Source: Rhodococcus spelaei (GTDB lineage Bacteria > Actinomycetota > Actinomycetes > Mycobacteriales > Mycobacteriaceae). From it: DNA of 64,000 bases. Of the stretch, positions 42,309-54,232 are shown one piece after another. The position numbers and the translations under genes are program-made. The notes beneath the pieces are model-generated. The model did no database searches and was not told the origin of the DNA. It saw only the letters and a program-made list of their open reading frames with translations. The DNA is taken from the NCBI RefSeq assembly GCF_006704125.1, contig NZ_VIGH01000001.1, positions 62,001 to 126,000 on the forward strand, given 5' to 3'. How positions within the stretch are numbered: position 1 is the first letter of the stretch; each line of letters starts with the position of its first letter.

Positions 42309-44993
42309 CTACTGCCCCTGTGCGCGCGGCGCGCCCTGCCGGTTGCCGGGCACTGCACCGGTCCCGTCGTCCTGACCGACGGTCGGCTGTCCGGGTGCCG
42401 GACCGGTGTTCGTCGGCGCCGGCGCCTGGGTCGTCGGGGCGGGCTTGATCCCGGGGATCGGGATGGTCACGCCGGGCAGGATCTCCACCGGTCGCTGCGT
42501 CACCACCACGGGCGGAATGGTCAGCGGCGAGCCGGTCGTGGTCGGCGGCGCGGTGGTCTTCGGCGGGGTGTACGGCGCGCTGTACGCGGGCACACCGGCC
42601 TGGCCGCCGATGGCCTCCGGGGTCGGGAAGCTCTCGACGGGCGTGCCCTTGAGCGCGCCGTCCATCGTGGCCTTCCAGATGTCGGACGGCAGCCCGGAGC
42701 CGTACATCAGTCCGCCCGAGCTGTTCTTCAGCGCCACACCCTGCTCCGTGCCGACCCAGACCGCGGTCGCCAGCGACGGCGTGAAGCCCACCATCCAGGC
42801 GTCCTTGTTCTGGCCGGTGTCACCGAGCTGCGCGGTGCCGGTCTTAGCCGCGGACGGGCGACCGCCCGCGAGCCCGTGGCCGCGCGAGTACGCGGCGATC
42901 GGCTGCATCGCCGCCGTCACGTTGTCCGCCACGGCGGGCTTGATCCGGGTCTCGCCGGGGGTGCTGGTGGCGCCGCGATCGAGCAACACGGTGCCGTCCC
43001 CGGTGACGACCTTCTGGATGAAGTGCGGCGCGCGGTAGACACCCGAGTCGGCGAGGGTCGCGTAGGCCGAGGCCATGTCGATCACCCGGGACTGGTACTG
43101 GCCCAGGACGATTCCGTTCTCGGAATGCCCGGTCGACTCCTGCAGGCTGGTGCCGGCGACGCCGGGGATCTGCTCGGGGATGCCCGCCTTGTGGGCCATG
43201 GCGGCGATCTTGTCCGGGCCGTTCTCGATGGAGAGCATCTGCCGGTAGAAGCTCGTGTTCAGCGACCGCTTGAGCGCCTCGGCGATGGTGCAGGTGCCGC
43301 AGGACTCGCCCTCGGCGTTGGTGATGGTGACGCCGCCGAGGGTGAGCGGACCACTGTCGTACATCTTCGACAGCGGGATGCCCTGGTCGAGCGCCGTCGC
43401 GAGGCCGAACACCTTGAACGAGGAACCGGTCTGCAGGCCGGCCTGAGCGAAGTCGTACCCGGCACCGTCGGTTCCGCCGTAGTACGCCTTGACCCCGCCG
43501 GTCTTCGGGTCGACGGAGACCACCGCGGTCCGCACCTCGGGCTTCTCGCCCTCCATGTTCTTGGTCACCGCGTCGACCGCCGACTGCTGCGCCTGCGGGT
43601 CGATCGTCGTGGTGATCTGCAGGCCCTCGGTGTTGAGCACCTGCTCCTTGATGCCGTTGGCCTCGAGCTCCTTGACCACCTGCGCGCGGATGAGCCCGTT
43701 GGTGCCGCTGCCCTGGCTGCCGTTGTCGACCTCCGAGAGCGGGACGACGTGCGGGTACTTCTGCCCCGCACGCTCGTTCGCGTTGAGCGTCTTGGCGCTG
43801 ACCATGCCGTCGAGGACGTAATTCCAGCGCGACTCGGCACCGGTCGGGTTGGTCGACGGGTCCAGCCCGTAAGGCTGCTGGATGGTCGCCGCGAGGACTG
43901 CACCCTCGGCCACCGTCAGCTGCTCCACCGGCTTGTCGAAGTAGGCCTTCGACCCCGCAGCGATACCGAACACGCCACGCCCGAAGGGAATGGTGTTGAG
44001 GTACGCGGCGAGGATGTCGTCCTTGGACCACTGCCGCGCCATCTTCGAGGAGATCACCAGCTCGCGCATCTTGCGGGTGATCGAGTGCTCGTTACCGACC
44101 AGCGCGTTCTTGACGTACTGCTGGGTGATCGTCGAGCCACCGCCCGCACTGTCCTTGCCGAGCACCTGGTCGCGCGCGGCGCGGGCGAAGCCGGACACCG
44201 AGAAGCCGGGATTGGTGTAGAAGTCGCGGTCCTCGGCCGAGAGCACCGCGTTGCGCACGTGCAGCGGGATCTGGTCGACCGTCACGTCGGTGCGGTTGCC
44301 CTCCGGCGGCACGATGGTGCTGAGCACGCTGCTGCCGTCGCTGGCGTAGATCGTCGCGACCTGGTTCGTCTTGATGTCGCCCGGCTTGGGCACGTCCTCG
44401 GCCATGTAGGCGACCATGAACGCCAACAGCGGGAGCACCAGGCCCAGCGCCACCAGGCTGTACAGGGTCCGGCGCACGATCTTCCACCTGCTCGACTTGG
44501 TTTTCTTCGGCTGCTTCGGAGGCTGCCCGCCGGACGATCCGCCCGAACGAGGAGCCGACGGCGGCGGGCCGGCAGGCGGTCGGCCACCGGGACCGGACGG
44601 TCCGCCGGGTCCTCGGCTACCGCCCTGCGTCTGCCGGGTTGCCTGATCGCCGCCCTGCGTCTGCCGGGTTGCCTGATCGCCGCCCTGCGCGGGCCGGGGC
44701 GCCTGTCCGCCACCCTGCGGCTGGCGGGGCGGTTGCCCGTACTGCGGCTGACGGGGCGCCTGGCCGTACTGGCCGGGCGGAGGTCCACCGGCTCCTGGCC
44801 GGGGACCCTGCGGCGGCATGCCCGGACCGGGCCGGGCGCCGGGCGGCGGTCCCTGCATAGGGCGGGGCGGCTGCCCCCCTACGGGCCGACCGGGCTGTGG
44901 GTACCCGCCCGGCCGTCCGGACGGCGGCGGACCGCTCGGCCGGGCTGGTCCGGTGGGTCGTCCGCCCGGCTGGTTGTTGTAAGGGGAACTCAC
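42309..44993 (-). CDS. ponA1: Bifunctional class A penicillin-binding protein (PonA1-type)
   Basis: An 894-residue peptidoglycan synthase. A Pro/Gly/Gln-rich cytoplasmic tail of about 165 residues precedes one membrane helix (TLYSLVALGLVLPLLAFMVA). The GT51 domain has AVLSAEDRDFYTNPGF and GGSTITQQYVKNALVG, then RKMRELVISSKMARQW. The transpeptidase domain has SSFK (SxxK), SLN (SxN) and KTGT (KTG). A Pro/Thr-rich C-terminal tail lacks PASTA domains. The order DUF5318 / ponA1 / Rv0051-like is conserved with mycobacteria. It has a close paralogue at 49467-51788. Confidence 0.95.
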   Translation of the reverse strand: MSSPYNNQPGGRPTGPARPSGPPPSGRPGGYPQPGRPVGGQPPRPMQGPPPGARPGPGMPPQGPRPGAGGPPPGQYGQAPRQPQYGQPPRQPQGGGQAPRPAQGGDQATRQTQGGDQATRQTQGGSRGPGGPSGPGGRPPAGPPPSAPRSGGSSGGQPPKQPKKTKSSRWKIVRRTLYSLVALGLVLPLLAFMVAYMAEDVPKPGDIKTNQVATIYASDGSSVLSTIVPPEGNRTDVTVDQIPLHVRNAVLSAEDRDFYTNPGFSVSGFARAARDQVLGKDSAGGGSTITQQYVKNALVGNEHSITRKMRELVISSKMARQWSKDDILAAYLNTIPFGRGVFGIAAGSKAYFDKPVEQLTVAEGAVLAATIQQPYGLDPSTNPTGAESRWNYVLDGMVSAKTLNANERAGQKYPHVVPLSEVDNGSQGSGTNGLIRAQVVKELEANGIKEQVLNTEGLQITTTIDPQAQQSAVDAVTKNMEGEKPEVRTAVVSVDPKTGGVKAYYGGTDGAGYDFAQAGLQTGSSFKVFGLATALDQGIPLSKMYDSGPLTLGGVTITNAEGESCGTCTIAEALKRSLNTSFYRQMLSIENGPDKIAAMAHKAGIPEQIPGVAGTSLQESTGHSENGIVLGQYQSRVIDMASAYATLADSGVYRAPHFIQKVVTGDGTVLLDRGATSTPGETRIKPAVADNVTAAMQPIAAYSRGHGLAGGRPSAAKTGTAQLGDTGQNKDAWMVGFTPSLATAVWVGTEQGVALKNSSGGLMYGSGLPSDIWKATMDGALKGTPVESFPTPEAIGGQAGVPAYSAPYTPPKTTAPPTTTGSPLTIPPVVVTQRPVEILPGVTIPIPGIKPAPTTQAPAPTNTGPAPGQPTVGQDDGTGAVPGNRQGAPRAQGQ
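44621..44689 (-). repeat. 30-base tandem repeat in the PonA1 N-terminal tail
   Basis: Two perfect 30-base copies (44621-44650, 44651-44680) plus 9 bases. They encode a 10-residue unit, GGDQATRQTQ, repeated in the disordered cytoplasmic tail. Copy number is likely to vary between strains. Confidence 0.85.
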
Positions 44994-45067
44994 GTACGAA
45001 TCTCCAGTGTTCGCGTAGACACGGCTGTGTCACTTGGTTCAGGCAGGATCGGTGCTGTCGGTCGGGC

Positions 45068-45493
45068 TCACTCGCTCGCGGTGCGTCGGCTCGGGGAGCG
45101 CGGGGACCGGGTCCGGGCCGGCTTGGGTGCCGGCACCGATCCGAGTACGTAGGACTGCACCAGGTGATTCCAACTGCAGGTTCGGCAGACCTCGACGACG
45201 TGCACCGAGAACTCCTCCTGGGTGGTCGCGAGGCGGACCAGTTCCTCCGAGGTGCGCGCCGAGCCCGAGATCGCCCCGAGCTTGTCGCCGAACACCCACG
45301 AGACAAGGGTGAGCTGTTCCTTCCTGCAGATCGGGCAGGTCACCTCGGACGGCCTGCCGTGGAACTTCGCTGCGCGCAGCAGGTACGGGCCGGCGTCGCA
45401 CACCTGGGCGACACCCGTCCGGCCGGAGAACACCTCGGCCAGCAGGGATCGCCGCTGAAGCGCGTAGTCCACCACCTGCCGCTGCAATCGCAC
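45068..45493 (-). CDS. DUF5318 family protein (Rv0049-like)
   Basis: A 141-residue cytoplasmic protein. VVDYALQRRSLLAEVFSGRT at the N-terminus, CPICRKEQL and CRTCSWNHL form two CxxC knuckles that could bind zinc, and FGDKLGAISGSARTSEEL lies between. A basic tail follows. Family and position (just upstream of ponA1) match Rv0049 of M. tuberculosis, function unknown. The GTG at 45493 is chosen because the family starts there; the frame is open far upstream. Confidence 0.82.
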   Translation of the reverse strand: MRLQRQVVDYALQRRSLLAEVFSGRTGVAQVCDAGPYLLRAAKFHGRPSEVTCPICRKEQLTLVSWVFGDKLGAISGSARTSEELVRLATTQEEFSVHVVEVCRTCSWNHLVQSYVLGSVPAPKPARTRSPRSPSRRTASE

Positions 45494-45708
45494 GTGACCA
45501 GAGTACGTGGGCAAGTCCGCGCAGTCTCGGATCGGACGGGGGTTCCGCCGCGACACGCCGCACTCGAACCTGCGGGTTTGCGGTTCGCCGGCGTGACGAT
45601 CCCCACACGCGCGGTCGGCGATGCGCGCCGCCTTCGTCGAGTCCGGCGCGACACGCCGAGGCCCGGGACCGAAGGGATGTCCGACGACTTCGATCCGCCA
45701 CACACCGG

Positions 45709-45729
45709 GCTGTGACACCGTGTCACAGC
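45709..45729. promoter_or_regulatory. CRP-like dyad upstream of the PadR-ino1 operon
   Basis: GCTGTGACAC-C-GTGTCACAGC is a perfect 10-base inverted repeat. It resembles the CRP/GlxR site TGTGA-N6-TCACA but has 7 bases between the half-sites. It lies about 95 bases before the PadR start codon. Confidence 0.5.
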
Positions 45730-45754
45730 TAACTCCGATAGAAGTGTCGCCGTA

Positions 45755-45771
45755 TATATCGCTGCGATATA
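45755..45771. promoter_or_regulatory. Candidate PadR operator
   Basis: TATATCGC-T-GCGATATA is a perfect 8-base inverted repeat, 53 bases before the PadR start codon. PadR-family regulators bind AT-rich dyads of this size and usually control their own gene. Confidence 0.65.
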
Positions 45772-45823
45772 GTTTGGCATCGCATCAATGCGTTAGGTTC
45801 GGACGACTCGGGAGGTGGACGCG

Positions 45824-46384
45824 ATGCTCGAACTGGCAATTCTCGGGCTGCTCCTCGAGTCGCCGATGCACGGATACGAGCTGCGCAAGCGGCTGACCGG
45901 ACTGCTGGGCGCCTTCCGCGCCTTCTCCTACGGCTCGCTCTACCCGACGCTGCGCAGGATGCAGGCCGACGGATTGATCGCCGAGGACGCCGGTCCGACG
46001 GGCACCGTCAAGCGACGCGCCCGCCGCGTGTACGAGCTGACCCCAGCGGGACGGCAGCGGTTCGCTGAACTTGTTGCCGACACCGGTCCGCAGAACTACA
46101 CGGACGACGGTTTCGGTGTCCACCTCGCCTTCTTCAGTCGCACCCCAGCCGAAGCGCGGATGCGAATTCTCGAGGGCAGGCGACGCCAGGTCGAGGAGCG
46201 CCGGGAGGGCCTCCGTGACGCGGTGGGGCGGGCGAGCAGTTCGCTCGATCGCTACACCCGTCAGCTCCATCAGCTCGGACTCGAATCGAGTGAGCGCGAG
46301 GTGCGCTGGCTCAACGAGCTGATCGCGGCCGAGCAAACATCAACAGCAGCACCCAAGAAAGAAGGAGAACCCGACCATGGGTGA
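45824..46384 (+). CDS. PadR family transcriptional regulator
   Basis: A 186-residue regulator. The N-terminal winged helix ([47 protein letters not shown]) is typical PadR; the C-terminal half is a long coiled-coil dimer domain (Vir_act_alpha_C type). The ATG at 45824 has GGAGG 9 bases upstream. The end overlaps ino1 by 8 bases, so the two are translationally coupled, as with Rv0047c and ino1. It probably represses its own operon through the dyad at 45755-45771. Confidence 0.9.
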   Translation: MLELAILGLLLESPMHGYELRKRLTGLLGAFRAFSYGSLYPTLRRMQADGLIAEDAGPTGTVKRRARRVYELTPAGRQRFAELVADTGPQNYTDDGFGVHLAFFSRTPAEARMRILEGRRRQVEERREGLRDAVGRASSSLDRYTRQLHQLGLESSEREVRWLNELIAAEQTSTAAPKKEGEPDHG

Positions 46385-47474
46385 GAACAGCACCGCGGTG
46401 CGCGTGGCCATTGTGGGCGTGGGGAACTGTGCCTCGTCCTTGGTCCAGGGCGTTCAGTACTACAAGGACGCGGACGAGACCGCCACCGTCCCCGGCCTCA
46501 TGCACGTGAAGTTCGGCCGGTACCACGTCCGCGACGTGCAGTTCGTCGCCGCGTTCGACGTGGACGCCAAGAAGGTCGGGTTCGACCTCTCGGAGGCGAT
46601 CCTCGCCAGCGAGAACAACACCATCAAGATCGCGGACGTGCCGCCGCTCGACGTCCCCGTCCAGCGCGGCCCGACCCTCGACGGCATCGGCAAGTACTAC
46701 GCGCAGACCATCGAGCTCTCCGACGCGGAGCCGGTCGACGTGGTCGCCGCCCTCAAGGCCGCCGAGGTCGACGTGCTGGTGTCCTACCTGCCGGTGGGCT
46801 CCGAAGCCGCGGACAAGTTCTACGCGCAGTGCGCGATCGACGCAGGCGTCGCCTTCGTCAACGCCCTGCCCGTGTTCATCGCCTCCGACCCGGAGTGGGC
46901 CGCGAAGTTCAAGGACGCCGGCGTCCCGATCGTCGGCGACGACATCAAGAGCCAGGTCGGCGCGACCATCACCCACCGCGTGATGGCGAAGCTGTTCGAG
47001 GACCGCGGCGTCGTGCTGGACCGCACGTACCAGCTCAACGTCGGCGGCAACATGGACTTCAAGAACATGCTCGAGCGTGAGCGCCTGGAGTCCAAGAAGG
47101 TCTCCAAGACCCAGGCCGTGACGTCGAACCTCACCGGTTCGCTCGCCGGCAAGGTCCACGACCGCAACGTCCACATCGGTCCCTCGGACTACGTGGAGTG
47201 GCTCGACGACCGCAAGTGGGCATACGTGCGCCTCGAGGGCCGTGCCTTCGGTGACGCCCCGCTGAACCTGGAGTACAAGCTCGAGGTCTGGGACTCCCCG
47301 AACTCGGCCGGCATCATCATCGATGCCGTCCGCGCCGCGAAGATCGCCAAGGACCGCGGCATCGGCGGACCGGTCTACCCGGCCTCCGCCTACCTGATGA
47401 AGTCGCCGCCGATCCAGATGGCCGACGACAAGGCTCGTGCCGACCTCGAGGCCTTCATCATCGAAGCCGAGTAA
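46377..47474 (+). CDS. ino1: Inositol-3-phosphate synthase
   Basis: A 365-residue NAD-dependent enzyme that converts glucose 6-phosphate to inositol 3-phosphate, the entry to phosphatidylinositol, mycothiol and lipomannan synthesis. [16 protein letters not shown] near residue 10 is the NAD-binding Gly-rich loop; [27 protein letters not shown] and [10 protein letters not shown] are the active-site segments of the actinobacterial form. GAAGGAG precedes the ATG. It is the second gene of the PadR-ino1 operon and ended by a strong terminator. Confidence 0.96.
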   Translation: MGENSTAVRVAIVGVGNCASSLVQGVQYYKDADETATVPGLMHVKFGRYHVRDVQFVAAFDVDAKKVGFDLSEAILASENNTIKIADVPPLDVPVQRGPTLDGIGKYYAQTIELSDAEPVDVVAALKAAEVDVLVSYLPVGSEAADKFYAQCAIDAGVAFVNALPVFIASDPEWAAKFKDAGVPIVGDDIKSQVGATITHRVMAKLFEDRGVVLDRTYQLNVGGNMDFKNMLERERLESKKVSKTQAVTSNLTGSLAGKVHDRNVHIGPSDYVEWLDDRKWAYVRLEGRAFGDAPLNLEYKLEVWDSPNSAGIIIDAVRAAKIAKDRGIGGPVYPASAYLMKSPPIQMADDKARADLEAFIIEAE

Positions 47475-47485
47475 CCACGAACACC

Positions 47486-47535
47486 ACGACTGTGGCGGTG
47501 GGTGAGTCCGAGGACTCGCCCACCGCCACAGTCGT
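47486..47535. terminator. Terminator of the PadR-ino1 operon
   Basis: A perfect 17-base outer stem (ACGACTGTGGCGGTGGG, 47486-47502 with 47519-47535) continues inward with GAGTCC/GGACTC. A T run (GTCGTTT) follows. It starts 12 bases after the ino1 stop codon. Confidence 0.9.
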
Positions 47536-47596
47536 TTCCGGTCCACCCTCCCTGGAGGTCGGCGGGTATATCGGTGGACGACACCGGTCCGCCACG

Positions 47597-47745
47597 CTAC
47601 CCTGGTCGGCATGGGCACACTGAATTCCTAGATCGGGACGCCGCGTCGAGCACGCTCCGCGGCGAGTCCTGAGCGCACGCAACCACTTTCGTCACCAGTG
47701 GGCGTGCGAGGACTCCTTCCTCTCGATCACCCGGACCCGGTCCGG
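47597..47745 (+). promoter_or_regulatory. Attenuator-like leader of the ABC-F gene
   Basis: A possible -10 box TACCCT (47597-47602) lies 9 bases before ATG-GGC-ACA-CTG-AAT-TCC-TAG at 47611-47631, a six-codon ORF (MGTLNS) that could be translated leaderless. Then come a stem CGCCGCG/CGCGGCG (47639-47645 with 47658-47664) and a second hairpin CCGGACC-C-GGTCCGG (47731-47745) ending a few bases before the AAAGGA ribosome site of the ABC-F gene. Short ORF plus competing hairpins is the design of ribosome-mediated attenuation at antibiotic-resistance ABC-F genes. Inference from layout only. Confidence 0.45.
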
Positions 47746-47761
47746 GGCAAAGGACCGCACC

Positions 47762-49378
<1,617 letters not shown>

Positions 49379-49439
49379 TGAACGGGGGGTTCATGTGCGA
49401 GATCCGCCGACCGGCGGGTCACACGCGAACCCCCGTTCA
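49379..49439. terminator. Bidirectional terminator between the ABC-F gene and the second PBP gene
   Basis: Long imperfect stem: outer arms TGAACGGGGG / CCCCCGTTCA with a small bulge, inner arms CCGCC/GGCGG, between two convergent stop codons. Confidence 0.75.
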
Positions 49440-49466
49440 ATGCTCGTGGTGAAAGGGGCGGTCAGG

Positions 49467-51788
49467 TCAGCCGGGCAGCGGAATGACCACGCCCGGAAGG
49501 ATTTCCACGCTGCGCGGCGGGGGAGCCGGGGCGGGCGCGACCGGGGCCGGCGGGGGAGCCGGGGCGGGCGCGACCGGGGCCTCGGGCGACGCGGCAGGAG
49601 GGACCGGGGCCGCCGGCGTGCCGCCCGTGCCGGCACCGGTGCCCGTGCCCGTGCCCGTGCCGGTGCCCGTGCCGGTGCCCGAAGCCGAAGTGCCGGTGGT
49701 GCCGCCGGAGTAGGTCGGAACGCCGGCCTGACCACCGATCGGTTTCGGCCACGGGAAGGACTCCCAGTCGGTGCCCTGGAGCGCGCCGTCCATCGTCTCC
49801 TTCCAGATGTCCGACGGCAGACCCGACCCGTAAATCGGTCCACCCCAACTGTTCACGAGCGCCTGCGACTGTTCCGTGCCCACCCACACCGCGGTGGACA
49901 GGGAGGGCGTGAACCCGACCATCCACGCGTCCTTGTTCTTGCCGGTGTCGCCGAGCTGTGAGGTGCCCGTCTTGGCGGCGGAGGGGCGGCCACCCGACAG
50001 ACCGTGCCCGCGCGAGTACGCCGCGATCGGCATCATCGCCTGGGTGACGTTGTCGGCAACCGCCGGATCGATCCGCTGTTGACCCGGATCCGGCGCCCGG
50101 TCCAGCAGCACCCGGCCATCGGCGGTGACCACCCGCTGCACGAAGTGCGGCGTCCGGTACACACCCGACGCGGCGAACGTCGCGTACGCGGAGGCCATGT
50201 CGATGACCCGGGTCTGGTACTGGCCCAGCACGATTCCGTCCTCCGGCGGGCCGCCGTCCTGACTGAGGCTCTCGCCCGCCACACCTGGTATCTGCGTGGG
50301 GACCCCGGCCCGGTGCGCCACGTCGGCGATCTTCTGCGGGCCGTCCTGCAACGACCTCGTCATCCGGTAGAAGCTGGTGTTCAGCGAGCGCTTGAGCGCC
50401 TCGGCGATGGTGCAGGTGCCGCAGGACTCGCCCTCGACGTTGGTGATCGTGACCCCGCCGACGGTGAGCGGGGCGCTGTTGAACATCGTCTGCAGGCCCT
50501 GGCCGTCCTCGAGCAACGCGGCCAGACCGAACACCTTGAACGACGAGCCGGTCTGCAGCGGCGACTGCGCGTAGTCGAAACCGGCCCCGTCCGCGCCGCC
50601 GTAGTAGGCCCGGACACCACCGGTGTGCGGGTCGATGGAGACCACCGCAGTGCGCAACTCCGGCGGTTCACCGTCCAGGGTGGTCCGGACGGCGTCGAGC
50701 GCGGCCTCCTGCGCCTTCGGGTCGATGGTCGTGGTGATCTGCAGGCCCTCGGTGTTCAATTCCTGCTCGCTGATGCCCGCGGCGGCCAGTTCCTTGAGTA
50801 CCTGGGTCCGAATCAGCCCCTCCGGGCCCCGCGCGGCATTGGCGTCGACGAGTTGCGACAGCGGCAGCACCGGCGGGAAGGTCGCCGCGGTCCGGTCCGC
50901 GGAGCTCAGTGCGCCCATCGACACCATGCCGTCGAGGACGTAGTTCCACCGCGACTCGGCACCGGCATGGTTTGTCTCGGGGTCGAGCGAGGTGGGGCTC
51001 TGGATCACCGCCGCGAGCACCGCCCCCTCCGCGACCGTCAGCTCGCCGACCGGTTTGCCGAAGTACGCCTTCGAGGCGGCCGCGATGCCGTAGGCACCTC
51101 GGCCGAAGTAGATGGTGTTGAGGTACGCGGCGAGGATGTCGTCCTTGGACCACTGCCGCGCCATCTTCGAGGAGATCACCAGCTCACGCATCTTGCGGAC
51201 CACGTTGCGGTCGGCGCCGACCAGGGTGTTCTTCACGTACTGCTGGGTGATGGTCGAGCCGCCGCCGGCGCTGTCCTTGCCGAGCAGGTTGTCGCGGGCC
51301 GCTCGGGCGAACCCGGACAGCGAGAAACCGGGGTTGGAGTAGAAGTTGCGGTCCTCGGCGGAGAGCACCGCCTGCTGCACGTGCTGGGGAATCTCCTCCA
51401 GCTTCACCTCGGTGCGGTTCCCCTCGGGCGGAACCACTCTGGTGATCGTCGAGCCGTCCGAGGCGAAGATCGTCGCGACCTGGTTGGTCCGCATGTCCGA
51501 CGGTCGGGGCACCTCCGCGCGCCAGTACCCGACCGCGAACACGGCCGCAGGCACGACGATCAGCAGCAGCACCAGCGCTGCCGCCGCCCACAGCAGCTTC
51601 CGTCGCCTGCGTCGGGGCGGCTTGCCCGGCGGCTCCCCGCCCGACGTGACGTCCGGTCCACCTCCCGACGTCGACGGGGGGTCTCCGACCGACCCCGCGG
51701 CGGGCGCCCCTCCCGCCAGCGGACCACCACCGCCCGGGTCGTCCGGGGGCGTGGATGGTTCCGAGGTCGCGTCGGAGGGGGAGCTCAC
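49467..51788 (-). CDS. Second class A penicillin-binding protein (PonA1 paralogue)
   Basis: A 773-residue bifunctional peptidoglycan synthase close to PonA1 at 42309. A Pro/Gly-rich N-terminal tail of about 60 residues, basic RRRRRK and one membrane helix come first. The GT51 domain has AVLSAEDRNFYSNPGF and GGSTITQQYVKNTLVG; the transpeptidase has SSFK, SLN and KTGT. Whole blocks are shared with PonA1 (RKMRELVISSKMARQWSKDD, ESCGTCTIAEALKRSLNTSF). The C-terminal tail is low-complexity: a GTGTGT run and Pro/Ala repeats. Both catalytic domains look intact. It faces the ABC-F gene and lies downstream of the sugar-transport operon without an obvious link. Confidence 0.93.
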   Translation of the reverse strand: MSSPSDATSEPSTPPDDPGGGGPLAGGAPAAGSVGDPPSTSGGGPDVTSGGEPPGKPPRRRRRKLLWAAAALVLLLIVVPAAVFAVGYWRAEVPRPSDMRTNQVATIFASDGSTITRVVPPEGNRTEVKLEEIPQHVQQAVLSAEDRNFYSNPGFSLSGFARAARDNLLGKDSAGGGSTITQQYVKNTLVGADRNVVRKMRELVISSKMARQWSKDDILAAYLNTIYFGRGAYGIAAASKAYFGKPVGELTVAEGAVLAAVIQSPTSLDPETNHAGAESRWNYVLDGMVSMGALSSADRTAATFPPVLPLSQLVDANAARGPEGLIRTQVLKELAAAGISEQELNTEGLQITTTIDPKAQEAALDAVRTTLDGEPPELRTAVVSIDPHTGGVRAYYGGADGAGFDYAQSPLQTGSSFKVFGLAALLEDGQGLQTMFNSAPLTVGGVTITNVEGESCGTCTIAEALKRSLNTSFYRMTRSLQDGPQKIADVAHRAGVPTQIPGVAGESLSQDGGPPEDGIVLGQYQTRVIDMASAYATFAASGVYRTPHFVQRVVTADGRVLLDRAPDPGQQRIDPAVADNVTQAMMPIAAYSRGHGLSGGRPSAAKTGTSQLGDTGKNKDAWMVGFTPSLSTAVWVGTEQSQALVNSWGGPIYGSGLPSDIWKETMDGALQGTDWESFPWPKPIGGQAGVPTYSGGTTGTSASGTGTGTGTGTGTGTGAGTGGTPAAPVPPAASPEAPVAPAPAPPPAPVAPAPAPPPRSVEILPGVVIPLPG
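49515..49580 (-). repeat. 33-base tandem repeat and GT-repeat tail in the second PBP gene
   Basis: Two perfect 33-base copies (49515-49547, 49548-49580) encode an 11-residue Pro/Ala unit. Nearby, 49620-49680 is a hexamer-like run of CCGGTGCCCGTG type coding for Gly-Thr repeats. Both are likely to vary in length. Confidence 0.8.
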
Positions 51789-51878
51789 ATGCAGTCTCCT
51801 GATCGGTCAGAAGAAGAAAGGTCTCTCCCGCATCCTCACATCACGCGACACCGAACGTCCATCCGAAACGCCGAACGT

Positions 51879-52070
51879 TCACCGAGCCCTTCGCCAGGCC
51901 CTGACCGCCAGCGCGAGCGCCGCCGCACAGCCGAGCAGGACCAACGACGGCGTCACGCCGGGGTTGCCGCGCACGATGCCCGCCGCGGCGGCGACGAAGA
52001 CCACGACGGTGAAGAAGCCGAGCAGCCCGATCAGCATCTCGAGCTGCTGTCGCCGCCGAGCCCGGTTCAC
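51879..52070 (-). CDS. Small membrane protein at the end of the sugar ABC operon
   Basis: A 63-residue protein with basic VNRARRRQQ, two hydrophobic helices (MLIGLLGFFTVVVFVAAAAG and SLVLLGCAAALALAV) and a basic end RAWRRAR. It begins 14 bases after the second permease stop (a GTG at 52100 inside that gene is an alternative), so it is translated from the same mRNA. Function unknown; it may be an accessory of the transporter. Confidence 0.6.
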   Translation of the reverse strand: MNRARRRQQLEMLIGLLGFFTVVVFVAAAAGIVRGNPGVTPSLVLLGCAAALALAVRAWRRAR

Positions 52071-52083
52071 CGGCCGCCCACGC

Positions 52084-53108
52084 TCACGACTTGACGCCAC
52101 CCGCGGTCAGGCCCGACACGATCCGACGCTGGAACAGCAGCACCATGATCACCAGCGGGATCGTCACGATGGTGCCCGCCGCCATGATCGCCGCGTACGG
52201 CTGCTCCCACGAATTCGCGCCCGCGAAGCGCGCGATCGCCACCGTCACCGGCTCGGTCCGCTCCGTGGACAGAAGGCTGGCCAGCATGAATTCGTTCCAG
52301 GTGGCGATGAACGCCAGGATCGCGGTGGTGAACAGTGCGGGCGCGGCCAACGGCATGATCACCAGCCGGAACGCCTGGCCTCGCGAGGCACCGTCGATCC
52401 GGGCCGCCTCCTCGAGTTCCCATGGCAGGTCCGCCAGGAACGAGGTCAGGGTGTAGATGGTCAGCGGCAGCACGAACGAGATGTTCGGGATGATCAGCGC
52501 CTGGTACTGCCCGATCCAGCCCAGATTGCCGAACAGCTGGAACAGTGGCGTCACCAGCGCGATGGTCGGGAACATCGACGCACCGAGGATGATGCCGGTG
52601 ACCACGAACTTGCCGCGGAAGTCGATGCGCGCCAACGCGTACGCGGTGAACACGCCGAGCAGCAGGCCGACGGCGGTGGTGACCGCGCCGATGATCAGGC
52701 TGTTCACGATCGCGCCGAGGAAGTCGTTGCCCTTGTCCGTCGACAGTGCCGCGCGGAAGTTGTCGAGGGTCAGGTACGTCGGCCACGGCGTTGTGTCGAA
52801 GGTGTGCTCGGAGTTGCGGAACGCGGTGACGACCATCCAGTAGAACGGGGCCAGGCCCCACGCCAGGATGAAGATCACCCCGATGTAGTTGCGAATCGCC
52901 GGACCGACGCTGCGGCGGCGGACACGTTCGGTCGCAACTGCCGCCGGGGGCACGGTCTCCTCCATCACGGACACGGTCGGGAACACCACCGTCTCGAGTT
53001 GGTCGTTGCGGCGGTACTCGACCACGCTCGGGGCGGAGTCGAGGTGCGTGTCGGCGGCGGTGTCGTGGTGCTCGTCGTCGATATCGTCGGGCTTGCGGTG
53101 CCGTCCCA

Positions 53109-53109
<1 letters not shown>
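52084..53109 (-). CDS. Sugar ABC transporter permease (SugB/MalG-type)
   Basis: A 341-residue inner-membrane permease of the CUT1 family. An unusually long hydrophilic N-terminus of about 75 residues (MGRHRKPDDIDDEHHDTAAD) precedes six helices. The EAA loop reads ELEEAARIDGASRGQAFRLV near residue 240, the site that docks the ATPase. Its ATG shares one base with the stop of the first permease (TGATG). With the neighbouring lipoprotein, permease and ATPase it forms a complete importer for a di- or oligosaccharide such as trehalose or maltose. Confidence 0.88.
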
Positions 53110-54173
<1,064 letters not shown>

Positions 54174-54232
54174 CGTTGTCTACCTGGTCCTCGTCTCGAA
54201 TGGATCTGCCGAACCGAACGGGCCGGTCGGTG

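Noticed and set aside
49515-49680. CRISPR-like short repeats
   Set aside because: The repeats are perfect tandem coding repeats without unique spacers, inside a PBP gene; they encode Pro/Ala and Gly/Thr tails.
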